From Bradyrhizobium sp. Ec3.3 (GTDB lineage Bacteria > Pseudomonadota > Alphaproteobacteria > Rhizobiales > Xanthobacteraceae), in contig NZ_AXAS01000024.1 of NCBI RefSeq assembly GCF_000472925.1, forward strand, positions 85,671 to 149,670: a stretch of 64,000 nt of DNA. The letters are read 5' to 3'. Below, one piece after another: positions 34,485 through 43,154 of the stretch. The number at the start of each line of letters is the position of its first letter. The first letter of the stretch is position 1. The position numbers and the translations under genes were made by a program. The notes below the pieces were generated by a model, which saw only the letters and a list, made by a program, of their open reading frames with translations, did no database searches and was not told the DNA's origin.

Positions 34485-34498
34485 TTGATCTAGGTCAA
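34485..34498 (+). promoter_or_regulatory. FixK/FNR-type binding site
   Basis: TTGATCTAGGTCAA fits the rhizobial FixK box (TTGA-N6-TCAA, classic form TTGATCTAGATCAA) with one change in the spacer. It ends 83 bases before the HD gene, a suitable distance for activation. A second inverted repeat, TCAAC-N6-GTTGA, lies at 34541-34556. Confidence 0.6.
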
Positions 34499-34581
34499 CT
34501 TTCCGAGCAAAAGTCTCGGCACGATCTTGGGTCGACGAGGTCAACCATTCTGTTGAGCTCACCCTCTGAACGGGTGTTCAG

Positions 34582-35427
34582 GTGATCACGATTCCAGAAC
34601 TGTTAGCGCATACGTTATCGTCATTTCTTACGTCCGATACTCGAGATCGGTTTGGTTCTTCGCATGCAGGCCTGACCGAAGTCCTTCCGTTTGCTGCGAG
34701 ACTTACATTGGAATGCGTTGGCAACAGCGACGCTCTGTATCACGACATAGAACACACTATGCTTGTCACTCTTGCGGGGCACGACATCCTGATGGGACGG
34801 ATGTTGTTGCGGCCGACGACAGCCGTAGACTACGCGAATTTCATCCTGGCTTGTCTCATGCACGATATTGGGTTCGTGCGCGGGATCGTTCAAGGAGACA
34901 ACGAAGACTCCTACGTCGCCGATGTGACCGGCCGTACAATTCGCCTCCCACGAGGGGCATCGGACGCCTCCCTCGCACCCTATCATGTGGACCGCTCGAA
35001 GTTGTTCGTTGTTGAGCGTCTCGACGGTGTCGAAGACGTCGATGCGAGCCGAATTGCCCGAGCGATAGAATTTACGCGCTTTCCCTATACGGATTCCTCA
35101 AACGACGAACTGATCGAAGAGGAAGGAATGTTGCTGCGCGCTGCGGATCTTATCGGTCAACTTGGCGATCCCAACTATCTCAGAAAGGCAAATGCACTGT
35201 TCCATGAGTTTGAGGAAATCGGGCTGAACAAGAAGCTCGGTTACGAAACGCCTGCCGACGTCGTTTATAAGTACCCGCAGTTCTATTGGAACAATGTCGC
35301 CCCGCAAATTCAGAGCGCCATACGCTATCTCAATATCACCTCGAGCGGTCGGCAATGGATAGCAAACCTTTATAGCAATGTTTTCCGAGCTGAACGCGAA
35401 CCGGGCTTATCCGGACCGCAGCTATGA
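34582..35427 (+). CDS. HD-domain metal-dependent phosphohydrolase
   Basis: 281 residues. The HD signature is spread over YHDIEHTMLVT, CLMHDIGFVRG and LLRAADLIGQLG, giving the His...His-Asp...Asp metal ligands. The start codon may be GTG at 34582 with weak ribosome signal. Proteins of this type hydrolyse nucleotides or cyclic dinucleotides, but it lacks the extra HD-GYP residues and no second domain is present. Its base composition is visibly more AT-rich than its neighbours, which suggests later arrival. A FixK-like box upstream suggests control by low oxygen. Confidence 0.8.
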   Translation: MITIPELLAHTLSSFLTSDTRDRFGSSHAGLTEVLPFAARLTLECVGNSDALYHDIEHTMLVTLAGHDILMGRMLLRPTTAVDYANFILACLMHDIGFVRGIVQGDNEDSYVADVTGRTIRLPRGASDASLAPYHVDRSKLFVVERLDGVEDVDASRIARAIEFTRFPYTDSSNDELIEEEGMLLRAADLIGQLGDPNYLRKANALFHEFEEIGLNKKLGYETPADVVYKYPQFYWNNVAPQIQSAIRYLNITSSGRQWIANLYSNVFRAEREPGLSGPQL

Positions 35428-35557
35428 TTGCGCTGTTGTCCAAATTTAGCGAACGCGGGGGTTGATCAATCGATCCTACGCCGCTGAGACGAACCCGGAG
35501 ATAATCTCGATGGGCACCTTCCACGTGTCAGCCGACTTCCCGGAGCGCAATGCGCAG

Positions 35558-35917
35558 TCAGCCGCAATTCCAGATCGGTCCGATCGGTGTCCGCGTCCAG
35601 CACGGGCCAAAGCTGCCGTTGTTGTAGCGGCCACCATAAAAACCGGGCCGGCCGAAATAGTGCCAGTTGCCGTCAAACCCGTAATAGCTGGGGACCGGGT
35701 CAATGTACCATGGGCGTCGGTTGCTGCGCGCCATGCGCCGCACCGCGGCTTTCTGGGCATAAAGCGGAAGGCTGTTGCTCGGCGGCTGATGATAGCCCGG
35801 CAGGAAGCCGTAGCCGTGCCAGATGGGCGCCGGCCGCTTGTGACTTGGCGCAGCCGTCACGGCGGCCGGCAGTAGCGACAGAACGATGGCAATCGACAGA
35901 CACACGAGACGCGACAT
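35558..35917 (-). CDS. small secreted aromatic-rich protein of unknown function
   Basis: 119 residues with a signal peptide (MSRLVCLSIAIVLSLLPAAV, cleavage near TAAPSHK). The mature part is rich in Tyr, Pro, Arg, Gly and Trp (WYIDPVPSYYGFDGNWHYFG) and ends CWTRTPIGPIWNCG, where two Cys may form a disulfide. A decayed copy of the 3' end lies at 33367-33510. It should be periplasmic. Function unknown. Confidence 0.75.
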   Translation of the reverse strand: MSRLVCLSIAIVLSLLPAAVTAAPSHKRPAPIWHGYGFLPGYHQPPSNSLPLYAQKAAVRRMARSNRRPWYIDPVPSYYGFDGNWHYFGRPGFYGGRYNNGSFGPCWTRTPIGPIWNCG

Positions 35918-36159
35918 CAGCAGACCATAGACAGTCGGTTGCGGGGAGGCGATTCAAATCCCGGGTGCAAAGCTGTCCGCCGCTTGCCGTGATCTGCGCG
36001 ATGATCGACTATTGCCCCTGATTTGCCCGACGTGTCAAAGGGGGGTCCGAAATGCGTTGGCCTCCGGCCGCTACTTCCGGCTACTTTGCATGGGGTTGTT
36101 TTCGCGATTTTTGTTCGGGCCGGCGAACGACCGAGCGTTGGCCATTCCGTTTCGGCTGA

Positions 36160-37248
36160 TCAAGCCCCGCAGATGATCACGCCGTACCAGCCCAAGCCCC
36201 GGTAGGTCTCGTAGCCTGGCGTGGCGTGGAAGGCGACGAGGGCGCCGGTGCGGTCGTGATAGAAACCGGAGCGCTGGCCATTCATCGAGAGCGAGACGCG
36301 CTCTGACAAAATACCCTGGCCGTCGGAGGCGGCGATGACACGAAGGTTCGAGTCGACCAGCAGCACGCGCGCCTTGTCGCTGTCGCCGACGCGCACGCCC
36401 TGCACGATGGCGCGGGCCTGCGACTCCCAGTCGAAATGGATGGCGAGCACGCCGATCGGCGCGCCGTTGACCTCGCCGCCCGTGCGCACGCTCGCGCAAT
36501 AGGTTGCGACCTGCGCATTGCCGAGCAGCGGCTGGTTCTCGACATCGCCGGCGACATAATCGTCGCCGGAACGCAAGGTGCGCGCCTCGCGAAACCATCT
36601 TGTATTGGCGACGTTCTGCCCGACTACGCGAAAGCGGTCGGCCCGGCCATTGGCGATCACGTTGCCGTCGAGGTCGCAGAGCCAGAGGTCGAGATAAACG
36701 GTGTAGGCGCCGAGGATGACGCCGAGACGCTGCGAGACGTGTGAAACTGCCGCTGCGCTCGGGGATGCCGCGCAGTCGACAACGGCCGAGTCGGTCGCCC
36801 ACCAGCGCACGTCGCAGGTGCGTTCATAGAGGTTGCGATCGATCAGCTCGATGGCATTGAGCGACAGATCCATCATGCGCTCGCCGCGCGAGCGCTGGCT
36901 CATGCGCTCGATCGAGGAGACGAGGTCGCCGTTGCGCTTCGTCAGTTGTGTCTCGAGCTCGCGCGCGATGGTCTCGACCTGCTGGCCGACGCCGCGCACC
37001 TCCTGCGCCACCACGGCGAAGCCCGCGCCCTGCGCGCCGGCGCGCGAGCTCTCGATCAGCGCGTTCAGCGCCAGCATCTTCATCTGGTTGGTGATCTGCT
37101 GGATCGCCTTGGTCTTGTCGACCGCGATCTGATTGACCTCAGCCGTCAGCCGGTTGATCAGCGCGGAGATGTCGGAATTGTCGTCGGCGGGTTCAGGATT
37201 GGTTCCGGTGGGAAGCGGCTTGGTCTTCATGGCCAGCGCAGCAGACAT
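36160..37248 (-). CDS. soluble MCP-like signalling protein with C-terminal cache-like sensor
   Basis: 362 residues from the ATG giving MSAALAMKTK, preceded by AGGGAA. A short methyl-accepting-protein hairpin tip comes first (about residues 25-100, with QMKMLALNALIESSRAGAQG and GFAVVAQEVRGVGQQ). It is followed by a roughly 240-residue sensor-like domain with LDLWLCDLDGNVIANGRADRF and ARVLLVDSNLRVIAAS, similar to dCache/PAS-like folds. No membrane helix is seen, so it should be cytoplasmic. The order is the reverse of normal chemoreceptors, where the sensor is N-terminal. It may bind CheA/CheW or act as a stand-alone sensor. Confidence 0.78.
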   Translation of the reverse strand: MSAALAMKTKPLPTGTNPEPADDNSDISALINRLTAEVNQIAVDKTKAIQQITNQMKMLALNALIESSRAGAQGAGFAVVAQEVRGVGQQVETIARELETQLTKRNGDLVSSIERMSQRSRGERMMDLSLNAIELIDRNLYERTCDVRWWATDSAVVDCAASPSAAAVSHVSQRLGVILGAYTVYLDLWLCDLDGNVIANGRADRFRVVGQNVANTRWFREARTLRSGDDYVAGDVENQPLLGNAQVATYCASVRTGGEVNGAPIGVLAIHFDWESQARAIVQGVRVGDSDKARVLLVDSNLRVIAASDGQGILSERVSLSMNGQRSGFYHDRTGALVAFHATPGYETYRGLGWYGVIICGA

Positions 37249-37516
37249 CGAGGGAATTCCCTTGCAATGAAGTCTGACCTGCAATGACCCGGAACTAAAA
37301 ATTACAGATCGAATACGAGCCTTTTTCGAGGATTCCGCCTAACGCCCACTTAATTTGCTGCCGGCGCGACTGCTCAAATGATAGTCAGATCGCTTACGGT
37401 TTCGGCAATCCACTGCTTTGTTCGGCCCGGACATTGCAAATGGCTCGAGTTTCCCGGCGGAATCCTGACTGCCCGAGGCCACCGGCCTGATCTGAACCCA
37501 TCGAAGCCCTCGAATC

Positions 37517-39358
37517 ATGACGCTGCCCGCCACCGCCTTGCCCGTCGAGTTGCCCCAGGCGTTCCTCGGCGTCGCGCGCTCGCTCACCGACAAGCTCTGG
37601 CGTGACCGGCTGGACGCGCGCGGGGCGGCAAGGGCGCTCGCCATCGTCCAGCGCCATCAGCTTCCGGAGCTTCTGGCGCGGGTGCTGGCCGGGCGCGGTG
37701 TCGACATCGACGCGGTCAATGACTTCCTCGATCCGACCATCCGCAAATTGCTGCCGGACCCGTTCACGGTGACGGAGATGGAGGCCGCCGCCAAACGCAT
37801 CGCGGAGGCCGCTGCGAAGGGCGAGAAGGTCGCGATCTTCGGCGACTACGACGTCGACGGCGCGACCTCGGCCGCGCTGCTCGCCTGGCATCTGCGCCAT
37901 TGCGGGCTCGATCCCCTGATCCACATTCCCGACCGCATTTTCGAAGGCTACGGCCCGAACACGGAAGCGGTGCGGGCGCTTGCTGCGAAGGGCGCGACGC
38001 TGCTCGTGACCGTCGATTGCGGCACCACCAGCATCGAGCCGCTCGCCGAGGCAAAACGGCTCGGCATGTCCGTGGTGGTGATCGATCACCATCAGGCCGG
38101 CGCCGAGCTGCCGGCGGTCGACGCGCTGGTCAATCCGAACCGGCTCGACGATCTCTCCGGCCTCGGCCATCTTGCCGCCGTGGGGCTGGTGCTGGTCACG
38201 CTGGTTGCGGTCAATCGCGAGCTGCGCCAGCGCGGCTTCTGGACGTCCGAGATGCCCGAGCCCGATCTCCTGGGCATGCTGCATCACGTCGCGCTCGGCA
38301 CGGTCGCCGACGTGGCGCCGCTCATCGGCCTCAACCGCGCCTTCGTCGCCAAAGGGCTGATCGCGATGCGGCGGCGCGACCATGTCGGCCACACCGCGCT
38401 GATGGACATCGCGCGGCTCAACGGCCCGCCGGAGGCCTGGCATCTCGGCTTCATGCTGGGGCCGCGCATCAATGCGGGCGGGCGCATCGGCCGCGCCGAT
38501 CTCGGCGTGCGGCTGCTGCTGGAAGGCGACGGCGTCGAGGCCGCACGGATCGCGGCTGAGCTCGACCGCCTGAACAGCGAGCGCCGCATCATCGAGCAGG
38601 CGGCGGAAGCCCAGGCCGAAGCCGAGGCGCTCGCCTCGATCGGGCTCGAGGACAAGCTCGGCGTGATCGTCACGGCGTCCGAAGGCTGGCATCCCGGCGT
38701 GGTCGGCCTCGTCGCCTCCCGGCTGAAGGAGAAGTTTTCGCGGCCCGCGTTTGCCATCGCACTCGAGCCCGGCGGCATCGGCACCGGCTCGGGCCGCTCG
38801 ATCGCCGGCGTCGATCTCGGCAAGGCGGTACGGCAGGCCGTTGCCGACGGTATTTTGCTGAAGGGCGGCGGGCATGCCATGGCTGCCGGCGTCACGCTTC
38901 GCAAGGAGAAGCTAGCCGAATTCCGCGCCTACCTCGAAAGCGCGCTCGCGCGCGAGGTTGCGGAAGCGCGCCACGTCAACGAGCTCTTTATCGACGGTGC
39001 AGTGTCCGCGCGCGCGGTGACGCCGGAGCTCGCCAACACGCTCAATCGTGCCGGCCCCTTCGGCAGCGGCAATCCGGAGCCGGTGCTGGCGCTGCCGGCG
39101 CATCAGCTCGTCTATGCCGACGAGGTCGGGCAAGCGCATTTGCGACTGCGCTTCAAGTCGGGCGATGGCGCGATCGTCAACGGCATCGCGTTCCGCTCCA
39201 TCGGCCAGAAGCTCGGCAATGCGCTTCTCGCCAATCGCGGCCAGCAGCTGCACGTCGCGGGCGCGCTGTCGCTCGACCGCTACCAGGGCGCCGAGCGTGT
39301 GCAACTCCGCGTCATCGATATCGCCTTGCCTGACCAGGGGCCCCAAACCATCCGATAA
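37517..39358 (+). CDS. recJ: single-stranded-DNA exonuclease RecJ
   Basis: 613 residues. The DHH phosphoesterase motifs are complete: FGDYDVDGATSAALL, VTVDCGTTS, VIDHHQAG and, in the DHHA1 part, GPRINAGGRIGRADLG and GGGHAMAAGVTL. RecJ degrades single-stranded DNA 5' to 3' in recombination and mismatch repair. In many alphaproteobacteria it directly follows glpX; here about 10 kb separate them. Confidence 0.95.
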   Translation: MTLPATALPVELPQAFLGVARSLTDKLWRDRLDARGAARALAIVQRHQLPELLARVLAGRGVDIDAVNDFLDPTIRKLLPDPFTVTEMEAAAKRIAEAAAKGEKVAIFGDYDVDGATSAALLAWHLRHCGLDPLIHIPDRIFEGYGPNTEAVRALAAKGATLLVTVDCGTTSIEPLAEAKRLGMSVVVIDHHQAGAELPAVDALVNPNRLDDLSGLGHLAAVGLVLVTLVAVNRELRQRGFWTSEMPEPDLLGMLHHVALGTVADVAPLIGLNRAFVAKGLIAMRRRDHVGHTALMDIARLNGPPEAWHLGFMLGPRINAGGRIGRADLGVRLLLEGDGVEAARIAAELDRLNSERRIIEQAAEAQAEAEALASIGLEDKLGVIVTASEGWHPGVVGLVASRLKEKFSRPAFAIALEPGGIGTGSGRSIAGVDLGKAVRQAVADGILLKGGGHAMAAGVTLRKEKLAEFRAYLESALAREVAEARHVNELFIDGAVSARAVTPELANTLNRAGPFGSGNPEPVLALPAHQLVYADEVGQAHLRLRFKSGDGAIVNGIAFRSIGQKLGNALLANRGQQLHVAGALSLDRYQGAERVQLRVIDIALPDQGPQTIR

Positions 39359-39391
39359 GCGTAACCCAACAACAAAAAAAGGGGAGTGCAA

Positions 39392-40201
39392 ATGACAGGA
39401 CAGGTAGAGGGAAAGGTCGCGCTGGTGACCGGCGGCGCTTCGGGCATCGGCGAAGCCGTCGTCGAATTGCTGGCGAAGGAGGGCGCAACCGTCATCGCAA
39501 CCGACGTCGATGATCTCCGTGGCCCCGAGGTCGTGGCGCGGATCATCAAGGCCGGCGGCAAGGCGATCTTCCTGGAGCAAGACGTCACCAGCGAGGAGCG
39601 CTGGGTGGAGATCGCAGCCGAGATCGCAAAACGCTATGGCCGGCTTGACGTACTGGTCGCCAATGCCGGCATCGGCATCGCCGTGCCCTCGATCGTCGAC
39701 ATGACGCTCGCCGACTGGCGCAAGCAGAATGCGGTCAACCTCGACGGCGTGTTTCTCTCGGTCAAGCACTGCCTGCCATTGATGCGAAAGCTTGGTGGCG
39801 GCTCCATCATCATGATGTCCTCGCTCGCGGGTCTGCGCGGTGCACCGGGGCTGTCAGCCTATTCGGCCACCAAGGGCGGCGTGCGGCTGTTCGCAAAATC
39901 GGTCGCGATGGAGTGCGCTGGCGCCGGCGATGGCATCCGCGTCAACTCGGTGCATCCCGGCATCATCGACACGCCGATCTGGGGCAAGATCCCGACGGGC
40001 GCTGCCGGCAACCAGGGCAACGCGCCGATCGATCCCGAGGAGCGCGCCAAGCTCGCAACCCCGTTGGCGCGTGCAGGGCAGGCCGCGGAGATCGCCAGCG
40101 GCGTGCTCTATCTCGCCTCCGACGCCTCGCGCTACGTCACCGGCACCGAGCTTGTCATCGACGGTGGCATGAACGCCGGGAGCGCGCCGCGGCGGGCGTG
40201 A
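39392..40201 (+). CDS. short-chain dehydrogenase/reductase (SDR)
   Basis: 269 residues from the ATG following GGGGAG. TGGASGIGEAV binds the cofactor, the acidic residue in ATDVDD suggests NAD preference, NAGIGIA is present, the catalytic Ser is in MSSLAGLRG and the YxxxK is in YSATKGG. It is close to cyclic-alcohol and 3-hydroxyacyl dehydrogenases. The class II aldolase pseudogene follows after about 95 bases, so the two may once have formed a small catabolic operon. Confidence 0.9.
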   Translation: MTGQVEGKVALVTGGASGIGEAVVELLAKEGATVIATDVDDLRGPEVVARIIKAGGKAIFLEQDVTSEERWVEIAAEIAKRYGRLDVLVANAGIGIAVPSIVDMTLADWRKQNAVNLDGVFLSVKHCLPLMRKLGGGSIIMMSSLAGLRGAPGLSAYSATKGGVRLFAKSVAMECAGAGDGIRVNSVHPGIIDTPIWGKIPTGAAGNQGNAPIDPEERAKLATPLARAGQAAEIASGVLYLASDASRYVTGTELVIDGGMNAGSAPRRA

Positions 40202-40295
40202 GGCGCAGGGCAGGGCGGCGGGGCGAGGGGCTGACGCCTGCGCCTCGCCCCTGTACAAGCCGGGCAACGACCTCACCCCAAGAGATGTCTTTGCC

Positions 40296-41088
40296 ATGGC
40301 CCACAGTCTGCATTCCGATGCGCCCGCGCCCGTTCGCTCGAACCGTCCGGACCTCGCCAGCGATGCGATCCGCACCGCGCGCGAGGACCTCGCCGCCTGC
40401 TTCCGGATGGCGGCGCGGAACGGCTTTGAGGAGGGCATCTGCAACCACTTCTCCGCAGTGGTGCCGGGCCACGACGACCTCTTCCTCGTCAATCCCTATG
40501 GCTACGCCTTCCGCGAGCTGACCGCGTCAAAGCTGTTGATCTGCGACTTCCATGGCAACGTGCTCGACGGCGACGGCGTGCCAGAGGCGACCGCCTTCTA
40601 CATCCATGCCGAGATGCATAAGCGCCTGCCGCGCGCGAAAGTCGCCTTCCACACCCACATGCCCTATGCCACGGCGCTGTCGATGACCGAGGGCGATCCT
40701 CTGATCTGGGCCGGCCAGACCGCGCTCAAATTCTATGGCCGCACGGCGGTCGATCGCGACTACAACGGCCTCGCGCTCGACAATCGCGAGGGCGCCCGCA
40801 TCGCCTCCGCGGTTGGCGATGCCGACATCGTCTTCATGAAGCATCACGGCGTGATGGTGCTCGCCCCGTCCATCGCGGAGGCCTGGGACGATCTCTATTA
40901 TCTCGAGCGCGCCGCCGAGGTGCAGGTGCTGGCGATGTCGACGGGGGCGCAAGGTGCTGCCCGTCGATCCCGCGACCGCAGCCGCGACCTACAGGCAGAT
41001 GCGCGAGGGCGATTCCGAATCCGCGCGGTTGCATCTCGCCGCCATCCGCCGCCAGCTCGATGCCGAGGAGCCGCAATACCGGCATTGA
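40296..41088 (+). pseudogene. class II aldolase/adducin-family protein, frameshifted near its end
   Basis: The first 215 or so codons encode a class II aldolase fold: CNHFSAVVPG, the zinc His pair in FHTHMPYATAL and the third His in KHHGVMVLAP. At 40943-40947 a run of five G occurs; with four G the frame continues T-G-R-K-V-L-P and ends at 41088 with a natural C-terminus (QLDAEEPQYRH) of about 263 residues. As given, the protein runs 80 residues of Arg/Pro-rich nonsense into the next gene. All visible metal ligands precede the break, so some activity is not excluded. Confidence 0.75.
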
Positions 41089-41100
41089 GGCAGGATCAGT

Positions 41101-42327
41101 TCAGGAGCCCTGCCGCAGCTTCGCCAGCACCTTCAGCCCGCCATAACCGTCCGCGGGCGTTATGCCGGCCCTCTGCTGAAAATCCTTGATCGCTTTCATG
41201 GTATCGTTGCCGACGCGGCCGTCGGTGCCGCCGGTGTCGAAGCCGGCCTTCGTGAGCCGCGTCTGCATCTCCTGCACTTCGGCAAGCGTCAGTGCGCGCT
41301 CGGAGCCGGGGAAGGGCTGGATGAAAGGCGGCGCGCCCAGGCAGCGATCGCCGAGATGGCAGATCGCCAGCGCATAGTTCATCGATGGATTGTAGCTCTT
41401 CACCGAATAGAAGTTCGGTCCCAGCAGGAGTGTCGGGCCGCCCGGGACAGGCGTCCACATCTGCGCAGATGCAGTGGGTTGCGGAAACGGCTGGCCGTCG
41501 GCGCGCGTGACGCCGGCGGCTTGCCAGGCCGCATACGTTCGACCGCCGCTCAGGTTGGCGGGCGCACGCACCTCGTAGCCCCAATGCTCGCCACGGTGCC
41601 ACTTGCCGCGATTGACGAGATATTTTGCCGTCGAGCCCAGCGCATCGTCGGGCTTGCCGAATGGCGAGACCTTGCCATCGCCGTCATAGTCGATGCCGAC
41701 ATTGAGCCAGACTTCCGGCATCCATTGCGAATGCCCCATCGCGCCCGCCCAGGAGCCTTGCATCTGTTCTGGCGTGCTCCAGCCCTTGTCGACGATGCGT
41801 AGCGCATTGATCAGCTCGGTCTCCCAATAAGCCTTTCGCCGCGGTTCGTTCCAGGCGAGCGCGGCAAGCGAGGGAAATACCGGCTTCATGTGGTTCTGCT
41901 GCACCAGCGGATCGCCATAGGCGGATTCCACGCCCCACAGCGCGAGCAACGTGCCGCGCTCGACGCCGAAATCACGCTCGATGCTTGCGAACAGCGCCTC
42001 GTTGTTCTTCAGCGCAATTTTGCCGTTGATGATGCGCCAGTCGGACACGCGACGGTTGATGTATTGCCAGACCTGCTCGTTGAACTCCGGCTGATTGCGG
42101 ATCTCCTTGAACACGCTCATGTCCGGCTCGACGCGCGCCATCGCGCGCTGCCAGGTAGCGGCCGAAATACCCTTGGCCATCGCGCGTGCACGAAAACTCT
42201 CGCGCCATTCATCGAAGCCGGGCGGGGTGGCCGCCAGGGCAGGCGAGGCGATGAAGGCTGCTGCGCCGAGCAGGGATTGCAGCGCGGTGCGGCGGGTCGG
42301 ATGGGGTGAGGAATCAGGCTGGTTCAT
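41101..42327 (-). CDS. lytic murein transglycosylase (MltB-like) with peptidoglycan-binding domain
   Basis: 408 residues. The N-terminus has RRTALQSLLGAAAFIASP, an export signal with paired Arg that could be Tat- or Sec-type, and no lipobox. The catalytic Glu is in LWGVESAYGD and the family segment GAMGHSQWMPEVW follows. A C-terminal peptidoglycan-binding repeat covers about residues 345-405 (TLAEVQEMQTRLTKAGFDTG). The enzyme cleaves the glycan strand of murein in the periplasm to make anhydro-muropeptides. Confidence 0.92.
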   Translation of the reverse strand: MNQPDSSPHPTRRTALQSLLGAAAFIASPALAATPPGFDEWRESFRARAMAKGISAATWQRAMARVEPDMSVFKEIRNQPEFNEQVWQYINRRVSDWRIINGKIALKNNEALFASIERDFGVERGTLLALWGVESAYGDPLVQQNHMKPVFPSLAALAWNEPRRKAYWETELINALRIVDKGWSTPEQMQGSWAGAMGHSQWMPEVWLNVGIDYDGDGKVSPFGKPDDALGSTAKYLVNRGKWHRGEHWGYEVRAPANLSGGRTYAAWQAAGVTRADGQPFPQPTASAQMWTPVPGGPTLLLGPNFYSVKSYNPSMNYALAICHLGDRCLGAPPFIQPFPGSERALTLAEVQEMQTRLTKAGFDTGGTDGRVGNDTMKAIKDFQQRAGITPADGYGGLKVLAKLRQGS

Positions 42328-42441
42328 GCAGACAGCTTAGCCGGAAGCAGGCGCTCTCGTTGGTGAAACCTGACGCCGGAGGGCGACTTTCGACCCATCG
42401 ATTTACGGAACTTTGGCATGTCATCCCGCAGAATGGCTGCC

Positions 42442-42585
42442 ATGCAGGAGTTGTTCGACCTCATCCGCGCCAATCCCTGGCCCTTTGCCGCCGGGTTGAT
42501 CGTCGTCATCGTGGCGATTCTGGCCGAAAACTACGAACGCGGTGGCGATGGCACCGGATTCCCCGACATGTCCTGGGACGATTAG
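42442..42585 (+). CDS. very small single-helix membrane protein
   Basis: 47 residues (MQELFDLIRANPWPFAAGLI then IVVIVAILAE helix and an acidic tail GFPDMSWDD); an ATG three codons earlier is also possible. One membrane helix with a Gly/Asp-rich C-terminus. It fits neatly between the transglycosylase and marR genes. Function unknown. Confidence 0.6.
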   Translation: MQELFDLIRANPWPFAAGLIVVIVAILAENYERGGDGTGFPDMSWDD

Positions 42586-42597
42586 GCCGGTTCCTTC

Positions 42598-43098
42598 CTA
42601 GCCCTGCTGCAACTCCGTTGCGATCCGCGCCAGCCAGCGCCGGACGGTGATTTCCGCCTTCGCGTCGAGGCCTGCGGCCAGTCGCTGCTCCAGGGCGACG
42701 ACACGCTCCCGGCACGTCTTCAGGAGCGTCTTGCCGCGCGCCGTCAGTGTCCATTGCAGGATACGGCCGTGCACGGGATGCGGCGTCTTGCCGATCGCGC
42801 CGTCGCGCTCGAGATTGCTGATGATCACGCCGACGGTCTGCGGCGTCAGAAAGGTCAGGCGGGCGACCTCGGCCCCGGAAAGGCCGGGATAGGCCTTCAG
42901 CATGGTCAGCACGGCAAATTGCGGCGGCGTGACGCCGAGATCGGCGAGGCTCCGCTCCATGCTGAGCCTCACGGCGGCCTGGGCCTGGCGCAAGAGATAA
43001 CCGAGATAACCCTCTTCGCCGCGTTTGCCTTCGCCGGGGGCGGGCGGAACTTGCGTCCGTTCCGTTTGCGACTTTGTGATCCGGCGAGGCTTGCGCAT
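42598..43098 (-). CDS. MarR-family transcriptional regulator
   Basis: 166 residues from the ATG giving MRKPRRITK. The winged helix covers about residues 55-115 with SGAEVARLTFLTPQTVGVIISNLERDG and the beta-wing GRILQWTLT. A single Cys (KTCRER) is near the C-terminus, so it is not a standard OhrR peroxide sensor. It is divergent from the AhpD-like gene, and a palindrome at 43119-43136 in the 56-base gap is the likely operator for both. Confidence 0.88.
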   Translation of the reverse strand: MRKPRRITKSQTERTQVPPAPGEGKRGEEGYLGYLLRQAQAAVRLSMERSLADLGVTPPQFAVLTMLKAYPGLSGAEVARLTFLTPQTVGVIISNLERDGAIGKTPHPVHGRILQWTLTARGKTLLKTCRERVVALEQRLAAGLDAKAEITVRRWLARIATELQQG

Positions 43099-43118
43099 AA
43101 TATAAGAGCCCTGATAAC

Positions 43119-43136
43119 TTGTAAGTACACTTATAA
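43119..43136. promoter_or_regulatory. palindromic operator between marR and the AhpD-like gene
   Basis: TTGTAAGT-AC-ACTTATAA is an 18-base near-perfect inverted repeat, AT-rich in an otherwise GC-rich region, 20 bases from each start codon. Size and place are typical for a MarR dimer site that represses both genes. Confidence 0.7.
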
Positions 43137-43154
43137 TATCACGAGGTGAGGTCC

